The position numbers were made by a program, and so were the translations under genes. This document shows, piece by piece, positions 9,898 to 20,046 of a stretch of 64,000 nucleotides of DNA. Numbering within the stretch: position 1 is the first letter of the stretch; each line of letters starts with the position of its first letter. The stretch spans positions 243,025,447 through 243,089,446 of the forward strand of contig CM077158.1 in NCBI GenBank assembly GCA_039583875.1, given 5' to 3'. Below the pieces are notes generated by a model. The model was not told the origin of the DNA, made no database searches, and worked only from the letters and a program-made list of their open reading frames with translations. This stretch comes from Platanthera guangdongensis (lineage: Eukaryota; Streptophyta; Magnoliopsida; Asparagales; Orchidaceae).

Positions 9898-12693
9898 ATG
9901 GCTCCCAAGCTGGAAGAGAACGTTAACGAAGGATATGAACTGGTGCGTGGCGCATTCGACGACTGCGAACAAGAAATCAAATCAGTGATAACCCTAATTG
10001 CCAATTCAGGATTGGAGTTCTTGGTTTCAGAACCAACGAAGATATGGAAGAAGGAAGTCATTGAATTCCTTACTGGCGCGGCTGTAGATGACTCAGGCTA
10101 CAGAATTAAGTCAAGGGTGCATGGCACCAAGGTCAAGATTTCACCCAAGTCTTTAAGAAAGGTACTTCAGCTACCTAAAGTTCAAGATGAAGAGGAAGTA
10201 ACTGCTTCTAAGACCAGGGAAGCTCTTACTTGGTGTGGACTGGATCCAAAGATGAAGGTGGGATCAGTCTTTAACAGAAAAGGTATGAATAATCAAGGCA
10301 AGTTCTTGTCAGAAATAGTGGGCAAGGTAATACTAAGCAAGCCAGGAGGACATGACAGGGTGTCTGCCTCCATGTTTGAAGTCATGACCAGAATCATCTT
10401 CAATCTGAAAACAGACTGGTCAATGGTGGTTTATGAGAAAGTAAAAGAAAGCCTGAAGAAGCCCAATCTGGGCAGGATACTAAGTCTCTACCTGGCTGGA
10501 TCAATTCCAGAGGTAATGAGCACTGCTGCAGGAACTAAGATCAATCATATGAGGAGAATGGACTCAAGGATATTCTCTAGATGGGAAAGGGTGCTGGTGT
10601 CAAAGGAATTGACCACCCCTGAAAAGCAAGCTTCTAAGAAAGACTCTCCTCCCAGGAAGAAGAGGAAGACTGCTGCTGTGCCTCAAGAGTCCTCCAGCAG
10701 CTCAGGCAGTGAAGAACATGTGGTCTTCACTCCTGAAAGTCCAGTTGATGTGGCTGCAGAGAAGACACCTGCTCCTCAGGAAGCAGCTGACATCCAGGGG
10801 GAGCTTCCAGGTGTAGCAGAACCATCTACACTGGAGAGTGAACAAGCCACCCTCCTCATTCAAGAGGTACTTGTTGATCTTAATACTTTGAATTTTTCTA
10901 TAACAAATTCTGATTTGTCTGATGACCATCAGCCAACTCAGCAAGCACACCAAGAACCAGATGTTGTTCTTCCAGACACATCTGTTGTGATACCTGATAA
11001 AGTGGTTGAAGAACCAAGTACATCTCCTGCACAATCTCCACCAGAATATACCATGGAAGATCTATTTCTGAATTTAGAACAAGATGATTTTGATATGGAA
11101 AAGAATGATGCTGATACAGTAAAGAATGCTGCTGCTGAGGGGGAGAACATAGAAGTTGTGGAAGAGCCTATAAGGCTAGATACTGAGAAGGCACAAGATG
11201 TGCATACTGACAAACAATCCAGCCCTAAGGATAGGGTGGATATAGCCAGTACATCAGACTCTGAAGATGATGAAGCTGAGCAAGCTAAGAAAAAGAAGTT
11301 CTTTGTTTTCAAAAGAAGAAGCCAGAGCTATAAGAAGGCTCTCCAAACAGTTGCTCAACATTCCTTAGTTCAACAAGCTCCATCCACTGATTACAGTGCT
11401 CTATTGCTTGCCTTGCAAATCAAGATGGATGAACAAAGGAAAGCTTTAGAAACTTATGTTGATGAAGGGCACAAAGCACTACAATCTGATCTGGGCCAGG
11501 AAATCAAGTCAATAAGGTTTGAAATGAACCTTAATAAAAGGGAAATGACTGATTGTTTTACCAAGGGTGCTCATGCAGTAGTCTATCTGGCTAAACATCA
11601 AGAAACCATCAAAGAGAAAGTGGATGATATAGCACTAAAGCAAGGCTATGTGCTGGAGAATCAGTTAAGGATGAATGATAATTTGACTGCATCTCACAAT
11701 GCAATAGTCACAGAACTCAAGAATAAATCAGATGAACCTTCCACTTCCTCTGCTGCTGCCAAAGCTGATTTTGATAAACTCTTTCAAGCAGAGATTGCTG
11801 CTGTACAGACTGCCATAAAAGATTCCCAGAAGGTCATTTCAGAACAGCTTACAAAGCTTAGACCTTTCTTTAAAGAGGGCATCAGGTATTTGGATAGCCA
11901 AATCAGATTCCAGAAAGATGATGTGAGAGATCATGTAGCCCAAGAAGTCATAAAGGGGGAGAGAGTGTTAGTCAAGGCCAGTTCTGAACATGCAAAATGG
12001 ATATCAAATTCCATCAGGGCTACACTGGGCTATCCTCCCCTTTGTGATGATGACAATGTAGCTGACTCTGGCATTCAAGGCACATATCTTGGAGGTGAGC
12101 AACAAGCAGTGGCTGATGTAATCTATCCACCTCCAGACTTTGACATGATTCATGCAGATATAAGCACAATGTATAGTCCACCTGCTGGCAAGCCTAATAT
12201 TATTCTGGAAAAGGTTGTTCAACCTATCACAGCTGCAATACAAGAGGCTTTGGACAAGGAAGAAGAAACTAGGCTGTCAAAGAAGAAGTTTAGGGAAATT
12301 GCTGAGCAAAAGCCAGATTTTGAACAGTGGAGCCCTACTTCTAGGAACATAATTCTTACAGCCTGGAAAGCAGCCAAGGACAATGCCCATGAGAGGAACA
12401 AGTGGTTCTCAGAGGCTGAATGGAGAAAGCATGAGAGTAGGCAGGAAGCAATTGTCCAATATAGAAGGAAGGCTAAGTTAGGAAAGCTACCTCCAACAGC
12501 TGTGGAGCCTAGCAAGTACTTTCCTAAGCCCTATCATTATTTTGAAAGACAAAAGATCAAGGCTGAAGAACAGAAGAAGAAGGACTCTAAAGGGAAGAAG
12601 ACTGCTGAAGCTGAGCCTGCTGCTGCTGCTGCTGTGAAAGCTCAAGTTAAAGCTGGAAAAGGCATTGTTATTAAAGAACCTGATCAGCACTAG
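9898..12693 (+). CDS. Copia 1 ORF2, extra protein of unknown function
   Basis: Intact 931-residue gene between pol and the 3' LTR, in sense. I chose ATG 9898 (context AACCCTAATGGC) because upstream codons are only palindrome-array sequence. Residues ~1-210 look globular (SRVHGTKVKISPKSLRKVLQLP) and resemble, by eye, the N-terminal domain of proteins labelled putative plant transposon protein. Then come a basic, nuclear-signal-like stretch (SPPRKKRKTA, ~residue 250), a long acidic Ser/Pro/Glu-rich region, a second basic patch (AKKKKFFVFKRRSQSYKK, ~465), predicted coiled coils (~495-720) and a Lys/Ala-rich tail. I see no signal peptide or membrane segment, so an envelope role is not supported. 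A nuclear DNA-binding or regulatory role is possible but inferred. Confidence 0.85.
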   Translation: MAPKLEENVNEGYELVRGAFDDCEQEIKSVITLIANSGLEFLVSEPTKIWKKEVIEFLTGAAVDDSGYRIKSRVHGTKVKISPKSLRKVLQLPKVQDEEEVTASKTREALTWCGLDPKMKVGSVFNRKGMNNQGKFLSEIVGKVILSKPGGHDRVSASMFEVMTRIIFNLKTDWSMVVYEKVKESLKKPNLGRILSLYLAGSIPEVMSTAAGTKINHMRRMDSRIFSRWERVLVSKELTTPEKQASKKDSPPRKKRKTAAVPQESSSSSGSEEHVVFTPESPVDVAAEKTPAPQEAADIQGELPGVAEPSTLESEQATLLIQEVLVDLNTLNFSITNSDLSDDHQPTQQAHQEPDVVLPDTSVVIPDKVVEEPSTSPAQSPPEYTMEDLFLNLEQDDFDMEKNDADTVKNAAAEGENIEVVEEPIRLDTEKAQDVHTDKQSSPKDRVDIASTSDSEDDEAEQAKKKKFFVFKRRSQSYKKALQTVAQHSLVQQAPSTDYSALLLALQIKMDEQRKALETYVDEGHKALQSDLGQEIKSIRFEMNLNKREMTDCFTKGAHAVVYLAKHQETIKEKVDDIALKQGYVLENQLRMNDNLTASHNAIVTELKNKSDEPSTSSAAAKADFDKLFQAEIAAVQTAIKDSQKVISEQLTKLRPFFKEGIRYLDSQIRFQKDDVRDHVAQEVIKGERVLVKASSEHAKWISNSIRATLGYPPLCDDDNVADSGIQGTYLGGEQQAVADVIYPPPDFDMIHADISTMYSPPAGKPNIILEKVVQPITAAIQEALDKEEETRLSKKKFREIAEQKPDFEQWSPTSRNIILTAWKAAKDNAHERNKWFSEAEWRKHESRQEAIVQYRRKAKLGKLPPTAVEPSKYFPKPYHYFERQKIKAEEQKKKDSKGKKTAEAEPAAAAAVKAQVKAGKGIVIKEPDQH

Positions 12694-12979
12694 ATTAGGA
12701 ATTAACTTGATGCTTGTTGTAATCTGTTGAGTGAAAAACATTGTAATACTTCATTGAAAATGTATAAGGAACATTATTGGAACAGTATATGATAAATATA
12801 GTATGAATGTTCTGAAATATGTGTGTTTCTTAATTGTTCTGCAATGTTTAATAAGTATACATGTGTGCTTTATTACATGTTCAAGTTTACCCTGTTGTCA
12901 TTTATATGTTTTACATCATTTTGTAATTTTTAATTATGAGTGGTGTATATCATTGACTAAGGGTTATGACTTCTCCAAA
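12694..12979 (+). other. ORF2 3' untranslated stretch
   Basis: AT-rich sequence between the ORF2 stop and the polypurine tract. No coding potential, repeats or structure that I can support. Confidence 0.6.
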
Positions 12980-12990
12980 TAGGGGGAGAT
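12980..12990 (+). other. Copia 1 polypurine tract
   Basis: TAGGGGGAGAT abuts the start of the 3' LTR and is the expected plus-strand primer site. Further AGGGGGAGA-like copies occur at 7640-7649, 11138-11147 and 11953-11962 inside the element. Confidence 0.85.
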
Positions 12991-13135
12991 TGTTGGGTAC
13001 ATTGGTCAAATGTACCTGATTTGAAGAAGCCTCACCTAACTCAATGATATACATCAGAATGTATTTGATGTTTGTTTGAGTTACTTGTGCAGGTTAGATA
13101 TACACTGGACTGAAGCTGAAAATTTCTAAGTCCAT

Positions 13136-13989
13136 GTGTCGACACCCAGAGGCACAGTGTCGACACTTGAGAAAGCTTGTGTCGACACCCAGACATGCAG
13201 TGTCGACACTTGGAGTCATTGTGTCGACACCTGGGAAGAAGTGTCGACACCAGTCAGAAAGTGTCGACACTTGGAGCTGTGTCGACACTCAGTGTAGAAG
13301 GATGCAGAAAAGCTGTGTCGACACTTGGCGGAAGTGTCGACACCTAGAAGAGCTGAGTCAACATCAGTAAGTGTCGACACTTGGAGTTGTGTCGACACTC
13401 AGCATAATTCTGCAGAGACTAAGTACAAGTGTCGACACTCAACACTATGTGTCGACACTTAATCAGTAGAGTCAACATATGAAGAATGTGTCGACACTCA
13501 GCACAATGTGTCGACCCACACTCAAAGAAGTCAACACTTGAAGAATGTGTCGACACTCAACACAATGAGTCGACACATAACCAGAAGACTCAACACTAGA
13601 AGAAAGTGTCGACACAAGGAGATGTGTCGACACTTAGCAAAGAACAGAAAAGTTGTAAAATATTCTAAGTACAAGTGTCGACACTAAAGGAATGTGTCGA
13701 CACTCAGCTGAAGAATCAAGAATGAAGACTTGTGTCGACACCAAGAAGCAGTGTCGACACTTGACAGTTTCTACACATGAAGATGTGTCGACACAAAGGA
13801 GATGTGTCGACACTTAGAAGAATACAGATAAAGAATGAAGTACAAGTACTTGTGTCGACACTCAATTTCAGTGTCGACACATGCAGAAGAATCTGTGTCG
13901 AGACATACAAGGAATTGTGTCGACACCTTGTAGACTTGTGTCGACACTTACACAACATGTGTCGACACTTGGTCTATAAGTGTCGACAC
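13136..13989. repeat. GTGTCGACAC palindrome array in 3' LTR
   Basis: Same set of sites as 2130-2983. The perfect copies are conserved between the two LTRs. Substitutions between the LTRs within the array fall outside the perfect palindromes in the cases I could check. Confidence 0.93.
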
Positions 13990-14145
13990 TTAAGAACAGA
14001 AAGTCTCGACACTAACTGACAGTTAGAGAATTTCAAGAAGTGACTGGTTGACATGACAGCTGCCAATCCAGCCGGTCTACAGCAACTGTCAGAGAAGTCA
14101 AAAGTCTGTTATAAACCGGATCATCCGGTTACCATAAAGGAAGCC

Positions 14146-14153
14146 TATAAATA
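14146..14153 (+). promoter_or_regulatory. LTR TATA box (3' LTR)
   Basis: TATAAATA identical to 3140-3147. In this copy it could drive read-out transcription into the flanking Gypsy sequence. Confidence 0.7.
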
Positions 14154-15056
14154 GGCACCCAAAGTTTACAGAATAAGGTGGTTAAGTGGTTAAGTTGTTC
14201 ACAATCATTACTTGTTGTGAGAATAATTGAAGTGGTTGATCAGATTAAATCAAGAAGTGATACATAGAGGATCAACACAAGAAGATCAGGCAGTCCAACT
14301 GCAGATCTAAGTAGTTGGAGAGAGAGAGCTCCAACCAAGGATTCAGTCTTTGGAACTAAGGCTGAGAAGAAGAATTCAGAGTCATCTGGATTTCAAGAAG
14401 CAGAGATCAAGGATCAACTGCAGAAGATTCAGACTAATTCAGTTCTACTCAAGAAGCTTTGAAGAAAGCTAAGTCAGTTTGGATCAAGCTGAGTTCTTCC
14501 AAGAACTCTTCAAGAAACTCTCAACTCCTCTCATCCTTTCTGAGTTGTAGAGTTAGCATTTGTAATTTCTATTTTAAACTTGTAAGATCCATTGGATCTG
14601 AGTGATTGTAAGCCTATTTTATAAAGGCTGAGGGTAGGGCTTGGTGCCTGAGTGTAGGAGTTGAAGAACTCTGAGTGTAGGCCTTTAATTGGCTGAGTGT
14701 AAGCCTTGATTGGCTGAGTGTAGGCCTGGGTGGCTGAGTGTAGGCCTTTTGGCTGAGTGTAAGGCTTTGGGCCTGAGGTAGGAACCTTGTTGGGTTCTGA
14801 GCTAGTGGAGAAGTTTGGCCGAATCTAATACACTGCTAGATAGGCGAAGGGGGAAAGTGGATGTACCCAAAGATTGGGGAACCACTATAAAATTAGTGTG
14901 TCTTCTGTGCTGTGCTGTGAATTGAATGCTTAATTTCTGTATTTGTTGTTAGCTGTAGTAATCAGTGAAAAACTGTTGTGCTGCCAAACAAAAGTCAAAA
15001 AAGGTTTAGGTCACCTATTCACCCCCCCTCTAGGTGTTTAGGTACCATATCTTTCA

Positions 15057-15061
15057 CGCAC
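15057..15061. repeat. Target site duplication CGCAC, right of Copia 1
   Basis: Partner of 1980-1984. Confidence 0.95.
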
Positions 15062-15745
15062 TTGGCCAGGTTGAGTCGCATCTTGTACTTCCTTAGAGTA
15101 GCGAAGGTCTCCACCAGATCCGTTATGTGTTCTGCGACACTTTTACTCTTGATGAGGAGGTCATCCACATAAACCTCCAAGTTCCGCCCCTTCTGCTCCT
15201 TGAAGATTTGATCCATCATTCTCTGGTAAGTCGCGCCTGCATTCTTGAGCCTGAAGGGCATCATCTTGTAGCTATAACAGCCGTCGCTGGTTATGAAAGA
15301 GACGTCCCGACAGTCGGGGGGATGCATCCGGATCTGGTGATACCCTGAAAAAGCATCAAGAAAACTCATGACAGGAAACTCGACGGCGAAATCAACCAGC
15401 ACGTCGATTTGAGGCAAGGGGTAGCAATCCTCCGGGCAAAGCTTTATTCAACATTGAAAAATCGATATAAAGGCGCTAGCCCCCTCCGGACTTCTTCACC
15501 ATTACAACATTGGAGACCCAGCCTGGATACCGGATCTCCGAGACAAAACTTGCCTCCAGCAGCTTCTCTACCTCCTCCCTAATAAGCTCGGCCAGCATGT
15601 CGACGCTCTTCCTCTGCTTCTGACGAACAGGAGCCACCGCGGGATCCAGGTTGAGGCGATGGCAGACAACATTGGCATCGACCCCTGGCATCTTGGCGAC
15701 GCTCCATGCAAAAATGTCAACGTTATCCTGCAGGCAAGCAGCCAT
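15062..15745 (-). pseudogene. pol: Gypsy A reverse transcriptase, N-terminal and palm
   Basis: Reading leftwards from 15745: RLNLDPAVAPVRQKQR and EASFVSEIRYPGWVSNVV, the conserved start of Gypsy RT; a TAG near 15476; a short frame change; then FLDAFSGYHQIRMHPPD, KNAGATYQRMMD and the catalytic VYVDDLLIKS around 15170. RLNLAKC precedes the Copia 1 insertion point. The key aspartates are present but the chain is broken at least twice. Confidence 0.88.
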
Positions 15746-16241
15746 CTCCTAGCGGCAGGCAACATGGGCGTCGACCCCTGGTATCTCGGCATTCCCTGGA
15801 GGCCTTGGGATCTCCCCTGATCCTGATCTGAACATCTTCGCGACAGTACTTCAGGCACGAATGGTAAGATGACGGAACGGCCCTGAAGTAGTTGATGAGG
15901 GGTCGTCCGAAGATGACATTGTACCTGCTCGGCGCATCGACGATGATGAAGCGGCATCGGATAGACGTCCCGCCGAGTGTAACTAGTAGCTCCACTGCTC
16001 CCTCCACCTCTTTCTTCTCTCCTGAGAAGCCAAAGAGCGGCCCATCAGCAGCCTGGACCCGGGACGCTTCCACCTGAAGCCCGACGAAGATTGTCTTGAT
16101 GATGACATTCACCGAGCTACCGTTGTCCTCGAGGATTCGGTCGACGGTGAAGTCTTCGATGGCGGCTTGAATGACCAAGGCATCATGGAAAGGATTCTCG
16201 TTCCCTAGCATGTCCTCCTCCGAGAATGTGATCTCCTCCAA
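15723..16241 (-). pseudogene. pol: Gypsy A aspartic protease region
   Basis: Carries DRILEDNGSSVNVI, the Tat-type retropepsin site (DNGSS in place of DTG), and the flap-like VNVIFGRPLINYFRAV region. Parallel to copy B at 19006-19600. The C-terminal end is out of register because of a deletion and filler near 15740-15790. Confidence 0.82.
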
Positions 16242-16299
16242 TGGCGGCGAGGTCTGTGACGTCGAGGCGATGTTCTTCCGATAGATCTAGTGGAGACTC

Positions 16300-17908
16300 C
16301 CCTTGCGGGAAGCTCCAAGCCCGGCCCCTCCATTGATCACGCCTACATGCCCACCTCCTGGGCCATATATCACTTCCCCGCGAGCTCCTAGGTCAACTCG
16401 GTCTTCATTCCTCCTCCTCGCAGGAACTTGGAATGCCACCTGCCCCACCGGGGCCTCCTGCCTCTGCTGCTCTCTATGTCGCTCCTGCCTCCAGCATCCT
16501 CCTTACTTCCCAGAACTCGGGGCAAGCCAAGGTCCCGTTCCCCAATACCCGATGAATATCGCAGTAGAGGGGAATCTCCACCTCCTGGCGCATCGCTCGT
16601 TGCTCCCTCCGGCACTGTTTGTTGTCTTGGCGAGCGATGACCATTATCTCCCTTCCTCCTCCTCCTCGGCCTACCACTTGTTGGTTACCGCTCCTCCTCT
16701 CCTCCTCTCCTCCTGGTAGTGCTGCCTTGCTGGTGGTTTCCACTGGGGGCGATTCTCCGGATACTGAAATCGCCTTTCCCCCTTCCTCCTTCTCGGGCCT
16801 CTGCTGGCCTCCTCTCCTCTTGTCTTCGAGGCCTATCTTGCCTCCTCTTTTCAACCCTTCTGGGTTCCTCTCTCTTTATCCTCTCCTCTTTCCTTGTCTC
16901 TTCCTTCCTCTCCTCCCGCCTTTCTGCCGTCCTCCTTGTCTTCGACCCCGAAGGTCTTGTTCTCCCCCTTTCCGTCGCAACTTTCCCATTCAGCCTTGCC
17001 AGGAAGTCCTTTTTCTTCTCCTCTCCCTGAACAAAAGTGTTCGCCATCTCTATCATATCTTCGAAAGATCTCGGGGGATTAGACCTCATCTACAAACTGA
17101 ACAGTGTCTGCTTCAACCCGAACTTCAGGGCCACCATCAGGGTAAAGTTGTCCACCTCTTCCACCTCCAAAATCTCCTCCTATAAGCGATCGATGTAGTG
17201 ACCCAAACTCTCATGCTTCCCTTGGACAATTTTGAAGCGGGTCGTCGCTTCCTTCTTTCTCTTCTTCGATGTCGCGAACCTCGCCATGAGGCCCCGATGC
17301 AGATCTGAGAAGTAGTACACGGACCCTGCCGGTAGTTGATGGAACCAATCCCTAGCGTTCCCCTTGAGGGTGATGGAGAAGAACCTGCACTTGAAGGCGT
17401 CGGACATGTTGCGGATGGAAACGACGTCTTCAAACCACTGGTGTCTGACAGGATAGTCTCTGCCGGAGTAGTAAGTGAGAATGGGTTCCCTGAACCCTTC
17501 TGGAACTGGGGCGGCGAGGATCTCATCACAGAAGGGGCTCCTCCCTCCCTAGCAGTGACGTGTTTCATCCTCACTGGAGACGTCATACTCGCTATAGTGT
17601 CGAGTATCTCTGCATCTCGCCGGCGACATTAGATCCTGAAAACGAACCCCCTGGCTGCTCGCCGGATAAAGTCGCGACTGCATCGGTCGCTCTTCCCTTG
17701 CCCAAGCGGGCTCATTTCCAGCTCGCCTTGGCGACACTTCCTCTTCCAGTGGTGTCAGGCGACGGGGAGAAGTCGACGTGACCTCGGGGCGCTGAGCGAA
17801 CCCAGCGAGGATGGTTTGCTCGATCCTCTTCGCGAACTCTTCAAATGCGGCCACTATCACAAACTCGCCACCTCGCGCAGCGTCTCCTTGCTCGCCACCA
17901 ATAGCCAT
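16300..17908 (-). pseudogene. gag: Gypsy A gag
   Basis: Start ATG on the minus strand at 17908 (MAIGGEQGDAARGGEF). The capsid core is recognisable between 17407 and 17180 (CRFFSITLKGNARDWFHQL, ATTRFKIVQGKHESLGHYI). A strongly basic Arg/Glu-rich linker follows (about 16980-16700), then a nucleic-acid-binding motif CDIHRVLGNGTLACPEF near 16560 in which the usual GH is altered. The frame changes at least three times and stops occur. Overlapping plus-strand reading frames in this GC-rich stretch are shadows. Confidence 0.82.
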
Positions 17909-17964
17909 CTCACTCAACCTCCAAACTTTCCTCCTTGGCTGCGATCCACGCTCACCGCACCAAG

Positions 17965-18584
17965 TGTTGAAGCCCGGAAAAAATCTCAACCTCAGAATTC
18001 GGACCAAAGCCGCTTAAGGTTACCGGCTCAGAAGCTAGATCAGATGGCTAGGGTGACTAGGACGAAGAGAAAGGTCAAACAGGACCCCAGATGTTGCGGC
18101 AGGAAGGTCCCACCACGTACTCGGATGCTCGAAAGGAGCAACCCCTTCTCAACCAAAGATGGCTGAACTGGGTACGAGGTAAGCTAGCTGACAAAGTCAC
18201 ACGGTCGCGAGTTGCTCTCTAGGGAAGAGGAATCCAAAGACTTATCTAGTATCTCGAAAATGAGGCGCGCAAGTATCCTGCCGAGGATTTCAAGTGCCTC
18301 ACCTCGTACCCATGGGGTCCTATTTATATGCAAATCCAAGGAGGGGGGGTCATATTTATACCCACCCCCTGGCGACTAGGCGACTTCCAGAGGAACTCGC
18401 ACGGGCTGGGAGAGAAGCTCGTCTAGTCTCCTACCTGGCGAGTATGCGAGGGGAGCTCGCTTATACTCGCCCAGGCCTTTCGCGATCTTATATGCTGCCT
18501 TTTACTCCTGTCTTGACTTGTTGACCTTGACTTCTGCTGACCCGGCTGTGGTAGGACCCATCCTCGATGAATACAGGTTGTACA
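17965..18584 (-). repeat. Gypsy A 5' LTR (620 bp)
   Basis: On the plus strand it starts TGTTGAAGCCCGG and ends GGTTGTACA, giving TG...CA ends. It is the same length as 21336-21955 and clearly homologous, including TATTTATA-type boxes near 18320 and 18355. The sequence just left of it (CACCGCACCAAG on plus) is where the primer site should be; I could not match it to a tRNA with confidence. Confidence 0.82.
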
Positions 18585-18960
18585 ACAGGAAACCTGACAG
18601 CGGAATCAGCCAGCGCGTCTATTTGAGGCAAGGAGTAGCAATCTTCACCATTATAACATTGAAAAGTCAATAAATAGACGCCAGCCCCCTCCGGGCTTCT
18701 TCACCATTACAACATTGGAGACCTAGCCTGGATACTGGATCTCCGAGATGAAACCGCCTCCAGCAGCTTCTCTACCTCCTCCCTAATTGGCTCGGCCAGC
18801 ATGGCGGCGCTCTTCCTTTATTTTTGATGAACAGGAGCCAACGCGGGATCCAGGTTGAGGCGATGGCAGACATCAGCATCAACTCCTACCATCTCGGCGC
18901 GCTCCACGCGAAAATGTCGACATTGTCCTGCAGGCAAGCAGCCATCTTTATCTTCCCTTC
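18585..18960 (-). pseudogene. pol: Gypsy B reverse transcriptase fragment
   Basis: Homologous to 15365-15735 of copy A but shortened. Keeps the region around the N-terminal RT motifs and ends at the junction with LTR A. Frames are broken. Confidence 0.75.
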
Positions 18961-19005
18961 AAGCGGCAGGGATCCTGCAACCTTCAACAATCCGGGCTCT
19001 CCTCC

Positions 19006-20045
19006 TCAAGAGATCACTTCTATCTCCTCCACCTCTTCAGCAGCACACAGTCCCTTCTCCTTCTCCAGCAGCTCCTCCAACTTCTCCGCATCACCCATCC
19101 AACTGATGGTGATGACGACATTCAGGTAGCATTCCCTGGAGGCCTTGGGATCTCCCCTGATCCGGATCTGAACATCTCTGCGGCAGTACTTCAGGCACTG
19201 GTAGTAAGATGACGGAACAGCCCTGAAGTAGTTGATGAGGGGTCGCCCGAAGATGGCGTTGTACCCGCTCGGCGCGTCGACGATGATGAAGTGGCATCGG
19301 ATCGACGTCCCGCCGAGTGTAACTAGCTGCTCCATTGCTCCCTCCACCTCTTTCTTCTCTCCTAAGAAGCCGAAGAGCGGTCCATCTGCAGCCTGGACCC
19401 GGGACACTTTCACCTGAAGCCCGATAAAGGTTCTCTTGAAAATGACATTCACCGAGCTACCATTGTCCGCGAGGATTCGGTCGACGGTGAAGTTTTCGAT
19501 AGCGGCTTGAATGACTAAGGCGTCGTGGAAGGGATTCTTGTTCCCCAACATGTCCTCCTCCGAGAATGTGATCTCCTCCAATAGCGGCGGGGTCTGTGAC
19601 GCCGAGGGGACGTTCTTCCGATAGATCTGGTGGAGACTCCCTTTGCGGGAAGCTCCAAGTCTGACCCCTCCATTGATCACGCCTATATGGTCACCTCCTG
19701 GGCCATTTATCACTTCCCCACGACCTCCCAGGTCGACTCGGTCTTCATTCATCCTCCTCGCCGGAGCTTGGAATGTCACCGGCCCCACCGGGGCCTCCTG
19801 CCTCCGCTGCTCTCTCTCTGCTTCTCTTGCCTCTAGCCTCCTCCTTTCTTCCCAGAACTCAGGGCAAGCCAAGGTCCTGTGTCCCTCTACTCGATGAATA
19901 TCACAGTAGAGAGGAATCTCTGCCTCCTGACGCATCGCACGCTGCTCCCTCTGATGTCGTTTGTTGTCTTGGCGAGTGATGGTCATCATCTCCCTTCTTC
20001 CTCCTCCTCGGCCTCCCTCCTGCTGGTTACCGTTCCTCCTCTCCT
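19006..20045 (-). pseudogene. gag-pro: Gypsy B nucleocapsid and protease
   Basis: A 327-codon open stretch (19989-19006). It begins with the gag C-terminus containing YCDIHRVEGHRTLACPEF, a Tat-type C/H/GH/C zinc-binding motif, continues through a proline-rich linker and reaches the retropepsin site DRILADNGSSVNVIF, then GYNAIFGRPLINYF. It ends at a stop at 19006-19008. The stop at about 20047-20049 separates it from the rest of gag. Confidence 0.82.
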
Positions 20046-20046
20046 C

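Larger units (their letters stand above)
1985..15056 (+). mobile_element. Copia 1: Sirevirus-like LTR retrotransposon with extra ORF2
   Basis: Complete 13,072-bp element: LTR 1985-4055, initiator-Met primer site at 4058, gag 4169-6208, pol 6209-9384, a palindrome array with TATA box at 9417-9799, ORF2 9898-12693, polypurine tract 12980-12990, LTR 12991-15056, duplication CGCAC on both sides. Domain order protease, integrase, RT, RNase H is Copia type. Long LTRs, a large gag with two zinc knuckles and an additional gene after pol point to the Sirevirus/Maximus lineage. By eye the LTRs differ by about ten substitutions in 2.07 kb (eight are transitions) plus a poly-C length difference, so the insertion is recent. 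It is nested in Gypsy copy A. Confidence 0.95.
12991..15056 (+). repeat. Copia 1 3' LTR (2066 bp)
   Basis: Near-identical to 1985-4055 at an offset of 11,006 bp. Contains the palindrome array at 13136-13989, the inverted repeat near 14114-14130 and the TATA box at 14146-14153. Five bases shorter than the 5' LTR because of a shorter poly-C run near 15021-15030. Confidence 0.97.
15062..18584 (-). mobile_element. Gypsy copy A, proximal part (LTR, gag, protease, RT start)
   Basis: Minus-strand half of the Gypsy element split by Copia 1. From right to left: LTR 17965-18584, gag from 17908, protease 16241-15790, RT 15745-15062, then continuing at 1979. Compared with copy B, it lacks about 150-170 bp between protease and RT (junction near 15740-15790) and has several frameshifts in gag. 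It abuts the pol of copy B at 18584/18585 with no other sequence between, so copy A was probably inserted into copy B. Confidence 0.88.

Noticed and set aside
9898..12693. ORF2 as an envelope glycoprotein
   Set aside because: No signal peptide, no membrane helix and a highly charged, nuclear-type composition.
16303..17185. Plus-strand open frames rich in Pro, Ser and Leu opposite the Gypsy gag
   Set aside because: They are complements of the Arg/Glu-rich gag linker; the minus strand carries the recognisable motifs. The same applies to 19630-20440.
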